The notes below the pieces were generated by a model. It was not told the origin of the DNA. It saw nothing but the letters and a program-made list of their open reading frames with translations, and did no database searches. From contig NC_058499.1 of assembly GCF_020382885.2 (NCBI RefSeq), positions 5,001 to 69,000 on the forward strand: DNA of 64,000 bases, read 5' to 3'. This DNA comes from Scatophagus argus. Lineage: Eukaryota > Chordata > Actinopteri > Scatophagidae. This document shows, one piece after another, positions 31,301-42,110 of the stretch. A program made the position numbers and the translations under genes. Each line of letters opens with the position of its first letter. Position 1 is the first letter of the stretch.

Positions 31301-34300
31301 CATTTTCAGTGAGACCATGAGGGAAATTTATACACTGGCCTGTTGTTACGTGTGTGTTAGTTTGAAAGTGAAAGTTTTTAAGTGAAAAACGTCTTGAGTC
31401 TGCCTGAAGAAGCACGTAGATTTTGCTTCAGTGAGGGATTTATTAACTGATTGTTAAAATTCTAATATCAGTACATGCAGCGAGTTAAATAACTCAAATG
31501 GTGATTTTCTAAGTTACTGCATTCATTTTGTTCAGTGTGATTTGATCTTTTATCAAACCTGTACAGCAATTCATTGTACTCCATTAACATTTGTAAGACA
31601 AATGAACAGGCAGACTGGTATTAGTGTTTGTATGATGGATGTGATCTGACGATGGCTCTGATAGGTGCAACCAGATGTAGTGGATGTGGACTATGGCTCG
31701 ACCAAACAGGAGGAAAGAGGGAAGATGCTCTACTCTCTGGACTACAACGCTGCACAGTCTGAGGTGACTCAGTCTCTAAGTCTCTCACTACGATTAAAGT
31801 GTATCCTGTCTAACCGTTGAGCCTCCATGCTGTCCTGTACATTAAAAGTTTTTGGCATTCACCATATGATGTCTAAAATGTTATCAGACTCATGATAGAC
31901 ACTCAAAACAAAAAGGATCCAAATGGCAACAGCAGAACCATAAATATAATCTTTTTCTTTGCAGTCATTCTTCATCCTCATTAAAAACTGGGGCCTACAT
32001 TACCCACAATGCAACTCGATCACCAACAGTTCCGTCAGGGACTGTGGTGTGCAGTAGCTGACACCTGGACACTGACTGAGATGTGACATTAGCGAAGTTC
32101 CTCTCACAGTGTAAATAACAGTCAGTCCCTGTTTGCTTTGTGTCTGTCTTTAAGCTCACAGTGGGGATCAAACAAGCCAGCGGCTTGAAGGCCATGGACC
32201 TGGGAGGAAGCTCAGACCCATATGTCAAAGTCTACATTTGCCCTGACAAATCCAAAACCTGTGAGACCAAAGTATTCAGGAACACTCTGAATCCCATCTT
32301 CAATGAACAATTCCACTTCCAGGCAAGAGAGAGCAATTAGCAGTGAATTCAATTTCCTTAAACCAAAGGGCCCGAAAAGTTTTTTAAAAAAGTATTACAT
32401 TTAATGCTCTTAGTTCAAATCTTTTCTCTTGTCTGCTGTGTGTTAGTTCTATAACAATGTCAGGAGACCTTTTTCACCTCTGAATTAATGCTGTGTTTGA
32501 TGTGATTATGAACTAAGCTGCAGGAAGCTGCCTAACTTGGTCACCATGAAGAAGTTCTTTTAAGCTGTACTGACAGTCTTAAAAAATGAACAGATGCTTC
32601 TAACCATCTTTTAACAGATATCCAAGTCTTCACTCCTGAAGTCAACTTTGGTGATGCAGGTGTTTGACTTCAACAGATTCTCCAAACACAACATCATTGG
32701 TGAACTCAGGTTGCAACTCTGCAACGTCGACTGGAACCACGTCATTGAAGAGTGGCTGGATCTCACTGAGCCTGCCAAGTTTGAGGTTTTCTTTGTCACT
32801 GTTGCCTACTTCACTCTGGGTACAGAAAGACTAGTCTTCCTACCAGCTTCTAAGCTCACTGACTTCTTTCCTGGGGGCTGTCATTTCTATTAAGTTTAAG
32901 ACACACCTACAGAGTTTTCTGAAAGATTTGTCTCAAGTTTACTACTGTGTTGAAGGTATACTCACAGTCCTAAGTGATCCCATTGACCCTCTGGATCAAA
33001 AATTCTTTCTTCTGTTGCATGATATAAAATATTTGAAGCAGTTTCCTAAGTTGCAACTAACCCAGACTCAGATTGTACCCAGAAGATATACAAAATGTTA
33101 AAAAAAAAAATACATTTGTTGCAGGGCAAAATTAATTACATCAATGTTATGTTCTATTATGTTTTCTTATATTATATTGAATTTATTCGCCATACAGAAA
33201 GAATAAGGAGATCTGTTGTTTCAGCCGCTGTTGTCTAGTAAAACAACAGTCAAATGTCCAGGCACACACTGAGGCAGGTTTTATCGGAATCTGTGGTTCC
33301 TACTGGTTGCAGTGGGACCGACAGACTGGGTGGACAGGTCATAGTCTATAGCCTCTAACTGTAGTCTTTTTGTGTATGATGGTCCTTCTCCACAGGATGA
33401 GAACCTGGGGGAGCTCTGCTTCTCTCTGCGTTATGTTCCTACCGCCAGCAAACTAACTGTTGTGATCCTGGAGGCCAAAAACCTGAAGAGCATGGACATT
33501 GGAGGAAGTTCAGGTTAGACTGAGACAGGATCTTATCATCAAATCAATCAGTACTCACAACTTTTGATTAAGTTCAGGTTACCATCAGTGGCAGCAGGTC
33601 AGTGGGTGCCGTCTCATGTCTAATTCAACACCATATTTGTCCTGATCCACACCAGCCAAGTAAATGAGGCTAAATAGACACAAATAGACACAACACATAA
33701 AACACTGGGATTTACTGGCTGGATAACCAATCAAGATAGATAGATACATACTTTATTGATCCCGACGGAAATTCAAGAGACGGCAAGACTGTCTGTTTTT
33801 TATTTCTGATGCTATCCGCAGTTATCATATAATTTCTTCAGCTGTTCAGTTCCACTCCTTTAAGAAATAAAGTATCAAATTGGGTCTAACTGTGCGATCA
33901 ATACGAGGTGGACACTTTATTCAACTCGTCCGTATATGTACATCGAGCTGTAGTACAGTCACCTCAAGGGACAAATCTTTCCATCCTCTCAGTAGCAGAC
34001 ATTTCCAGCTCAACTGCTCAAAACAGCAGATAGTGACAAAAACAGAGTCAGTAACAAGATGGCTGCCTGGCTAAACTCTGTTTGAAAGGATGTCTTTTAT
34101 TTTCGAAGTGCAATGCTTGTTCTGCGCTCTACTTGATCTTTCAGGTGAAGATTCCAGACTGAGCCGTTGTGCTGATGTGTTTTTGATTTTCTGATTAATG
34201 TAATGTTAACACATTTCTACAGATGGAGACGAGGTTTAGAGCATCAGATAACAACACTGTGTGTTCACTGTGAAATCTTTCTGCTGTGGGTCACAACATT

Positions 34301-35021
34301 CAAATGAAGTTTTCTCTTCATTTAGCTGTCTTCAACCTGGTCAGGTTGGAGGTTGATGATAACAGAGAGACTATTTTTTTTACCTGATGTTCTTCATATG
34401 TTTTTAAAAAAATCTGTCAGTAAACACATTATGATGAATTTTTGAAAAAGGTTCATCCATAGATGTCTATAGCAGTCAGGTTTCAGTGTAAATGACCAAA
34501 AAAAAACCCCTCAAATAATTGTTTTTTGTTTGCACTTTTTGTTTTTTATTGTAGTTTATTCAATTTTATTCCTCAGAGAAGTAAAGACTTGTGATATTTC
34601 TTCTTTTGGAACAAATTTCACTTCCTTTCCTTTTATGCATGAATTTAACATCCACTTGGTGTTTGTAGATCCTTATGTGAAAGTGCAGTTGGCTCTGGAC
34701 AAGAGAAAGTGGAAGAAAAGGAAGACCTCTGTTAAGAAGAAGACTCTGAACCCTTATTACAACGAGTCCTTCACCTTTGATGTGTCCTTTGACCAAATCC
34801 AGGTGAGTGTTACCAGATAAGAAACAGAGATCGACTGATACACAGTGTTTCAGAAAAATTCCAGTCATTAAATTGCAAATATCTTATATATAGACTGCAT
34901 ATAGACTGTTAGAGTTTTACAGGAACACATTTTTAGTGAAGGCATTTTTTCATTTTTTTCTTCGTTAGTCTATCTTCAGTAAGTCTCTGATACATCAGCT
35001 AGTTTAACTTTTTAACGTTCA

Positions 35022-35057
<36 letters not shown>

Positions 35058-36086
35058 GTGCACAATTAAACATTCACAGCATTCCATAGACTGGGACTGG
35101 CACTAAGCTGCACTTTATTTACTTTACTTTGTGTTTTATATTTTTCATAAGTGTTTTTTTAAGTGTTTGTGTTATTTAGATGTGTGCCTTTAAGCCGGGA
35201 ATCTCTACAAAATTTTGTTATATTCGTATAATGAAATAAAGACTCTTGATTCTTGATTCTTGATTGAATGACGCACAGCAGCTGGTGTATCAGTTTATAG
35301 CCAGTCAAACTCAGGAAGCTGTAATGAAGTTGCCTGTCAGCAGACAGGATGTAGCAGGAAATGTTAGCAATAGCAGTACTGAAATCCTCCTCTGGTGCAG
35401 CTGCTGAATACACATCTTTTCAGACTGAGTATCTGCAGATAACGAGTCTGATACTATTGAATATATGTTGATTAAATTTCTCTCTGAGACATTTAAACAA
35501 CAGCTGTAACCTACTAAAGCTGACACACCTTATTTTTCATAAGCTGCTTGATCCAAATACTGAAGCTTTTAGTTCAAAACAAATAAGATTAAATTACTTA
35601 CAAGATACATCTTAACACGAAGACAACGTCTCACTCTGCATTAATTTCTGCCATGAAGTTAAAATAATATGCAATCTGCAATAATCTTAATTAACATTAA
35701 ATTGGTAAAGCAAAGGCTCATGCTGTCAGATGCAACTAGTTTCAGAAAGCAGAAGGCTGAGATTGACAAAACTCAAAACTCAGATTTACTGACATTGCTC
35801 TGCTGTTTTAGAGAGTCTCGATCTAAATTAGACAAAAACTCTTCCACAGAGGGTGAACCTGGTGATCTCGGTCTGGGACCATGATGCCATGACCCGTAAT
35901 GACCCCATAGGGAAGATCTTTCTGGGCTGCGACGCCACAGGGAACCAGCTGAGGCACTGGGCTGACATGTTGTCCAACCCACGGCAGCCGGTTGCCCAGT
36001 GGCACAACCTGCTGTCGGCCGAGCAGGTCAATTCCACTCTGACCCTGAAAAAGAAGATTCCCCTCGCCAGCAAACTGCCCTTCTGA
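28398..36086 (+). CDS. syt8: Synaptotagmin, best call synaptotagmin-8
   Basis: Coding exons: 28398-28566, 30996-31165, 31665-31763, 32155-32322, 32618-32785, 33396-33513, 34669-34802, 35850-36086; 420 aa, in frame throughout. Synaptotagmins are membrane-anchored C2 proteins of Ca2+-regulated exocytosis. Layout: Thr-rich luminal N-terminus (1-55), transmembrane segment (about 60-80) with a Cys cluster [11 protein letters not shown] and a basic stop, linker, C2A (about 135-255) and C2B (about 262-400) with the WHxL motif (WHNL). In C2A the Ca2+ ligands read Asp161, Asp167, Asp219, Asn221, Ser224, Asn227, so two acidic ligands are Asn. C2B keeps all five (Asp292, 298, 352, 354, 360). Exon 4 ends at a GC donor (CAG|GCAAGA). 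Called syt8 by similarity and because tnni2 lies nearby as in mammals; another close paralogue is possible. Confidence 0.85.
28975..29175 (+). mobile_element. LINE A-type 3' tail, internally deleted, in syt8 intron 1
   Basis: Starts with the same words as 8518-8610 (CACTAACAGAATCAATAGAATC, GTGTCTGAGAGGAGGATGTT), then jumps to the tail seen at 9800-9890 (TTTCTTTCTTGGTCGGGAAA, AAGAATTTCCCTTTGGGGAT, AAATAAAGGAATTC). It is the same family as LINE A with the middle removed. Confidence 0.75.
29262..29640 (-). mobile_element. LINE 3' tail, minus strand, in syt8 intron 1
   Basis: (AGAAT)n at 29262-29288 followed by CTTTTATTGTCATTGTACAGG, the reverse complement of a LINE 3' end that also appears in sense at 40960-41010. 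The body to about 29640 reads, on the minus strand, as the LINE 3' UTR and a C-terminal relic. Confidence 0.6.
29935..30612 (-). pseudogene. L1/Tx1-type LINE C-terminal relic, minus strand, in syt8 intron 1
   Basis: A minus-strand ORF (30634-30311) reads [63 protein letters not shown], which is the order of blocks in the C-terminal region of L1-clade (Tx1-like) RT proteins. Further homologous but frame-broken sequence continues to about 29935. It is the only L1-type element I see in the window; the others are L2/Rex1-like. Confidence 0.65.
30611..30905. repeat. Dispersed repeat starting CACTGCTCAAAAAAAGGGAACACT
   Basis: CACTGCTCAAAAAAAGGGAACAC, then ATCAATGGAAATCAAATTTATTAACCCATAGAGG in pieces, matches my memory of an abundant fish repeat family (a DNA-transposon-like family). 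I cannot name it safely. It ends roughly 90 bp before syt8 exon 2. Confidence 0.4.
33735..33790 (-). mobile_element. LINE tail remnant in syt8 intron 6
   Basis: (GATA)n followed by CATACTTTATTGATCCC and GAAATTC, read on +, is the reverse complement of a LINE 3' end. Confidence 0.5.
35020..35265 (+). mobile_element. (CA)n microsatellite and LINE 3' tail in syt8 intron 7
   Basis: (CA)n at 35022-35054 is followed by a sense LINE 3' UTR ending AAATAAAGACTC with (TTGATTC)n at 35245-35265. Confidence 0.6.
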
Positions 36087-37620
36087 AGGGAAACAGCAGC
36101 ACCAAGACATTTCAAATACATCAGTATGGGAAGATTGCAATATAGTTTTTAGGTATACTATGCAGGATTTTCAGTCGCAGTGTAGAAACACATTATTCAG
36201 AGTCGACCTCAGCAGCAGCGGCGGTCGAGTGACTTGAAGGAGCATCGTTAGCAACAACAAAGAGAAGAGAAATAAAACAAACAATGTCATGTAAGGACAG
36301 ACAGGGACAGCTTGAAGGACTTTTTGCTACTGCTTATCTGTTCCATCCTCATACGTTATTGGATGGAGGGCAAATGCACCTAATTGTGAAGAAAACATGG
36401 AGACACAGGCAGAATGGAGAGTATGGACATGGAGGGTGAGGACAGGGTCTCTGCACCACACGCTTCCAGAGACTTGTGAATGAAGACTGAGACAAATTAC
36501 TTTCTACATGTTGTTTTTGAGAAAATTCCTGTGTAGAATACCTCTCTATCTGACTGAACATTTGAATATTTTACACTTAAGATTAATATTTCATTTTTTG
36601 GTATTAAACTCAGTTAATTTCAAACCTGAGCTCTTCATCCTGTCCACAAACACAATACAAACATCAAATGATTCCTCTCCATTAAGAGGTAAAACATGCT
36701 GTTGGGGGGGCAAACAGAGATCGAGAGAGAGATGGAGGGAGGTTTGGTTTCAAAATCCTTTCATTAAACCATTAACCAGACTTCACTGTGATCTAAATGT
36801 AGCATATAAGCAAGGCTACTGAAGCTATATTTAATGTTTAGCTTAATGGTATGATAGACTAATATAATCAGAAGACATGGTTCAGCTCAGGGAGAAGTTG
36901 TTGCAGTACATAAAACACACATACACCATGTAGATTTGTTTGGCACCTTATATTAACAATAAATGACAAACATACATACAACAACCAATAACCCCTGATA
37001 TTTTTTTTATATATTTTTTTGTTATATAGATATTTTATTATTTAGTTTTTTTTTAACACTTTATCAGTTGCAACAAATAGTCATAGAAACATCAACTAAG
37101 GAACATAATACAGCCCAGGAAGTGGCACCCACCACCCTGGGTACCAGATTGGCAACACACAGTTAGCACAGTCCTTTAAGTGTAATGGTCCATGGGCAAT
37201 TGTGCATGTGTGTGAGTGAGTGAGAAGGTGTGGGGGGAGGACTGGGCTGCAGCAGTTTCCTACCAGACCGTCAGGAAAAAGCTGGCTAAAGGTTCTTCAA
37301 CTCCAGGCAGTTCAGTAGCTCGCCATCAATTTATCACCACAACTGGTGAACCTGGCCTGTATCAAATAAAAACAGGACCATTTTAATTACAAGATCACAT
37401 GTATGTGATATGTTCCAGTGTACACCATAAATAATAAATTCAAATAAATTCTACTTACATTAACTGAACACAACACTGTTTAAATACAATCGGAAATGCA
37501 GTAGAAATAATACCAAATACAATATAATACAAAATACCATTGTGACAGAGTAGCACCAGCATAAACTACCGCATACAAGGGCTGTGCTAGCATAATTAAG
37601 CTGGATGCTAACTATGTTAA
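36087..37620. other. syt8 3' UTR and downstream sequence
   Basis: Likely 3' UTR of syt8 at the start. An ATTAAA is at about 36603 and an AATAAA at 36958, but I cannot say which is used. A T-rich tract lies at 37003-37053. No gene is supported. Confidence 0.4.
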
Positions 37621-37624
37621 CATG

Positions 37625-38514
37625 CATTAACAAATCACAAAGCGAGGCTGCTGTAGAGGCTAGTTTTATGGGGCAGCAGTGATCATAAAATCAGCCCAAC
37701 CATTTACAGAGGGAGAAAAGGCAACCATTTTTAAATGTGAGCCTGAGCAGAAACACCGTTGCTGATCGTGTAAATCAGCTTGCCACCAGTCAACAACAAC
37801 AGCTGATGGGAAAGGGAAAAGATTTCATTGCATACTCCCTCGCTGTGGATGATAGCAACAACACTTATACTGCCCAGCTGTCAGTCTTTATCCGTGGAGT
37901 GGGTTCAAGTCTGTGCATAACAGAGGAACTTTTGGGATTATTCTCAATGCACAGCACAACTACGGGAAGGGATATCTTTCAGGAGGTATCCAAATGTGTG
38001 AATGAAATAGGGCTGTTTTGGGATAAACTTGTGGGCCTGACTACAGATGAAGCACCTACGATGTGTAGTCAAAAGAGTGGATTGGTTGGCAGGAGAAGAT
38101 GTGGGAGGAAAGCGGCACAGGTGAGCTGACAACTTGTCACTGCATCATTCACTGGGAATTACTGTGCAGCAAATCCTTGAAAATGGAACATGTTATGAGC
38201 ACCATAACACAAGCAGTTCTGGTTTTTCTTTGAAGTAAATGAATTCCTGTCTGTTGTTGGCCTGTAGATAAAAAATGTTTTCACTTTAAATTACTCTGGA
38301 AACACTGCATAAAAAGCTATAAGACATGTATGCAGCAACTTTTATTTAATGATTGATGTTATAGGAAATACCTTCTGTGCAGTGTTCGGGTTCAATATAT
38401 TCAACAAGATCATTTCAATTTGTTTTCAATAAACACTAAACCAGTCTATCCCTCGACTTGGAGCATTTTTTAAATTTTGGCCCACTATGTATTTGAGTTT
38501 GACACCCCTGCTTT
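37625..38514 (+). mobile_element. hAT (Charlie/ZBED-like) transposase remnant with 3' terminal inverted repeat
   Basis: The ORF at 37737-38129 reads SLSRNTVADRVNQLA, DFIAYSLAVDDS, TAQLSVFIRGV, TEELLGLF, TTGRDIFQEVSKCVNEIGLFWDKLVGLTTDEAPTM and then degrades. This is the N-terminal half of the catalytic domain of hAT transposases of the type seen in GTF2IRD2/ZBED-like host genes. The expected end of the element is present: TTTGGCCCACTATGTATTTG then AGTTTGACACCCCTG (about 38478-38514), the inverted form of the CAGGGGTGTCAAACT terminus. About 1 kb or more of transposase is missing. Confidence 0.75.
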
Positions 38515-38589
38515 AGCAGCATCATCCAACACCCATATGGCCTCATCCATACCTTCCTTAACCAAAAACCAAAGGCTTTGTCCAAAGGC

Positions 38590-39262
38590 TCACAAGAACA
38601 GAATAGAGTGCAAAAAGAAGAGATAATAAATTAGCAATTTTCATTTAAACACTGTACACTATACAGCTCTATACAAGTCTTCATAAGGGAGGAAAAGAGG
38701 ACTAGACTGTTGAGTCTAACAGCAGTGGGAATGAAGGAGCTGCTGTAGCTCCTTCCTACACTGAGGGTGTAGCAGTCTGCCGCTGAAGGAGCTGCTCAGA
38801 GCCTCCACTGTCTGATGCAGAGGGTGAGAGGTGTTGTCCATGATGGATGTCAGCTTGGCTAACGTCCTCCTCTCACCCACCTCCTCCACAGAGTCCAGTG
38901 GGCAGCCCAGGACAGAGCTGGCCCTCCTGACCAGCTTGTTCAGTCTCTTCCTGTCCCGGTCCGTGCTGCCCGGTCCCCAACAGACCACAGCGTAGTGAAT
39001 AGTAGAGGCTACCACAGAGTCATAAAAAGTCCTTAGGAGGGCCCTGCACACTCCAAAGGACCTCAGTCTCCTCAGAAGGTGGAGCCGACTTTATTCGCTC
39101 TTCTTGTACAGGGCATCGGTGTTATGTAACCAGTCCAGTTTATGGTTGAGGTAGACACCCAGATACTTAAAACTGTCCACCATCTCAATGTCCAAGCCCT
39201 GGATGTTCACCGGTGTATGTGGTGATGTCCTTCTCCGGAAATCAATCACCATCTCCTTCTTT
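38590..39262 (-). mobile_element. L2-group LINE 3' fragment, minus strand
   Basis: Reading leftward from 39262: ITISSKYLG-type block (VDSFKYLGVYLNHKLDW), then the end of the RT domain and C-terminal tail (TFYDSVVASTIHYAVVCWG, LNKLVRRASSVLG, ERRTLAKLTSIMDN, SHPLHQTV). It is 5' truncated and lies head to head with the next element. Confidence 0.75.
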
Positions 39263-39267
39263 ATACC

Positions 39268-41030
39268 ACACCCTACACTACACCCCCCTCAGCCCCACCA
39301 GTCGTCTCATCAGCCCAGGTAAACAAATCCCTGAGGAAGATCAACCCCAACAAAGCAGCAGGACCAGACAAAATTCCCAGACCGGCCCTCACAGCATGTG
39401 CCAAGGAGCTGACAGACATTCTCACCTCCATTCAACCTCTCCCTCGGCCAGAGAACTGTCTCCTCCTGCTTCAAGACCAGCACCATTGGCCCCCTCCCCA
39501 AGAAGAGCCCTCCCACCTGCCTGAATGACTCTAGGCCAGTAGCACTCATTCCAATCATTATGAAGTGCTTCAAGAGAGTGGTGCTGACCGACATTCAGAG
39601 CAGCATCCTGGACACACTGGACCCCCTGCAGTACGCCTACCGGCCCAACAGGTCCACCTCAGACACTATCGCCGCAGCCCTGCACATCTCTCTCTCACAC
39701 CTGGAGAATAAAGACTCGTACATCAGGATGCTCTTTATTGACTACAGCTTTGCATTCAACATGGTCCTCTCCCACAAGCTCACCCACAAACCGTTCCATC
39801 CTTTGTGACTGGCTCCTGGACTTTCTGACTGGCAGGTCTCGGTCTTTCAGAATGGGGAACAGGACTTCAGCCAGCATCATCACAAACATCGGCACACCAC
39901 AGAGGTGTGTCCTCAGTCCCATCCTCTTCACCCTGTTCACCCACGACTGTGTGGCCTCCCACAAGGACAACATCATCCTGAAGTTTGCGGATGACACCAC
40001 CGTAATAGGACGCATCACTGGCGGAAACGAGGCGGCCTACAGGAGGGAGGTGGTCACTCTGGTGACATGGTGTGAAGACAACAACCAAGACCAAGAAGAT
40101 GATAGGGGACATGAGGAAGGAGAGGAGCCCTCATCGGCCACTGCTTATCCGGGGACTGCAAGTGGAGAGGGTGAGTAACTTTAAATATCTGGGGGTTCAC
40201 ATCAGCAAGGACCTCATCTGGACACTCAACACCACACAGCTTGTGAAGAAAGTTCAGCAGCGACTGTACTTCTTAAGGAGGCTGAGGAAGTTTGGCATGT
40301 TGCCGAAGATCCTCAGCAACTTCTACAGCTGCATTGTTGAGTCCATCCTGACCAGCTGCATCACTGTGTGGTACGGCAGCTCTACAGTCATGGACGGCAA
40401 ACACCTGCAGAGAGTGGTGAAGACTGCGTCTAAGATCACTAGGACTCCTCTGTCCTCCCTGCAGAGCATCTACCAGTGCAGAGTCCACAGGAGAGCTGCC
40501 TCCATCATCAAGGACCCCACCCCCAACAGGTCTGTTTACTCTCCTGCCCTCGGCCCGGAGGTACAGGAGTGTGAAGTGCAGGACCTTCAGACTCAGGAAC
40601 TCCTTCTTTCCCTCCACCATCAGACTCCTCAACAGCTGACAGGGGTCTGTACCAATGGACTGTACCCTTGCACATACTGACGGTTTACATCCAGTAACAC
40701 AGTAACTGCAATATTGTCTATTGTTCATGCACCTTAATATGCAGTAATTGCACTTGTACCATGCTGTTTACCTCCTGACAGTTTTTGCACAATTATTCAT
40801 TCTCTGCTGAATATTGCACAACAGCTGATGTAGCACACATGCACATTTATGTATATAGATTGCATGCTCCTCTCAAATTGCCTATTTTGTTAAATTATTC
40901 TATTTTTCTAATATGCCTTAAACTTTTTATGGCATTCAGTGTGGACAGCAAAGTAAGAATTTCATTGTACAGGGAAACCTGTTTCCTTACTGTGCATATG
41001 ACAATAAACGCTTTGAATCTTTGAATCTAT
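39268..41030 (+). mobile_element. Rex1/L2-group LINE, 5' truncated, sense
   Basis: RT blocks in order: INPNKAAGPDKIP (39340s), YRPVALT-type region (39530s), ILDTLDPLQYAYRPNRS (39608-39660), MLFIDYSFAFNM (motif A, 39729-39764), RMGNRT, PILFTLFTHDCVA, KFADDTTVIG (catalytic A-D-D at about 39980-40010), then FKYLGVHISKDL, ILTSCITVWYGSS and the C-terminal RRAASIIKDP. Several frameshifts, for example around 39770-39830 and 40070, kill it. The 3' tail ends at 41030 in (TTTGAATC)n. Confidence 0.8.
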
Positions 41031-41639
41031 TAAGTCAGGTGAGCAGTAAGAAAGCTGGCACAGGTTGAGAGCAAAGTGTCGATGTGGGAATGTGAACACA
41101 CAGCCCGTCTGACTGAAGCAGCAAAACCTTTTCTGATTCATGTTCAGTTCAAAAATATAACGAATGTTGACACAGTTAGGAAAAGTGAAATACAATTAAA
41201 CAGATGGCTCACTCTAAACTAACCTGATAATGGATGTGTAACATTAAGAAGAATATTTTCATCATAAAAGCTGGAATGGTCATTATTTTTAGACTGTTCT
41301 TTGGAGACAGATTTTCGTGCTCTGTGGATTTTAGAAGAAACATTTGGAATATTTATTTTTACCCCTTCTCATTGCACAAACAGCATTAATGTGAACCACT
41401 CAGTATGTTCTGCTGAGCACAGCAGCTCCCTGTTCTCTCAGGTCTGAAGACATGAGATCAATCAAGCTGAGTTCAGCAGGTGTCTTCTCCTGCTGCTTCA
41501 GGCCTTAAGAGACCAGACGGTCCCTGAACTCTGCTCTTAAACAAACTGAGCGCTCTGATTTTTACTGAAATTTGATTTAATTTGACCTGAAGGAGGAGAA
41601 AACCATATAAACACAAGACACTCTCTGAATGCTTACAAA

Positions 41640-42110
41640 TTAAGATAAGATAATCCTAAAATAATCCTTTATTAGTCCCATTACTGGGAAATTACAAACC
41701 AAATCAAAATAACCAAATCAAGAAAGCCTCCACAGGTGAGCAGTAACTGATTAATTCACATTTTTCATCTAAAGGATATCTGACTCTGTCTTTAAATGTG
41801 AGGGGTTTGAATAACTGGAACAAAACAATGAACAATTGAACATGTTTCATCTGTTCTTCCACCCAGGGTCACCTCTGAGTTTCTTGTTTTAAATGCATTA
41901 CAAATCAAAATGGTAAAACTTGAATAAATATAAAATAGAAGAAGAATCATTCATTTTTACATACACAGAATTTTTCCTCTGCATTTAAACCATCCTTGGT
42001 TGAACACACATGGAACACCCAGCAATTTACATGCAGTGAACACACACACAGGAGCAGTTAGGGGGTTAGGTGCCTTGCTCCAGTGTCAACTGTTAATAAT
42101 GGATGAGCGC
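41640..42110 (-). mobile_element. LINE tail (41640-41710) and partial SINE (41960-42110)
   Basis: AATCCTTTATTAGTCCCATTACTGG is a reversed LINE end. From 41960, CTCTGCATTTAAACCATCCT, ACACACAGGAGCAGTTAGGG and GTTAGGTGCCTTGCTC match the body of the SINE copies at 4910 and 24730, but the tRNA-like head is absent. Confidence 0.5.

Noticed and set aside
37737-38129. A host gene derived from a hAT transposase
   Set aside because: Only a small piece of the domain is open, flanked by decayed transposon sequence and a normal hAT terminus. This is a plain remnant.
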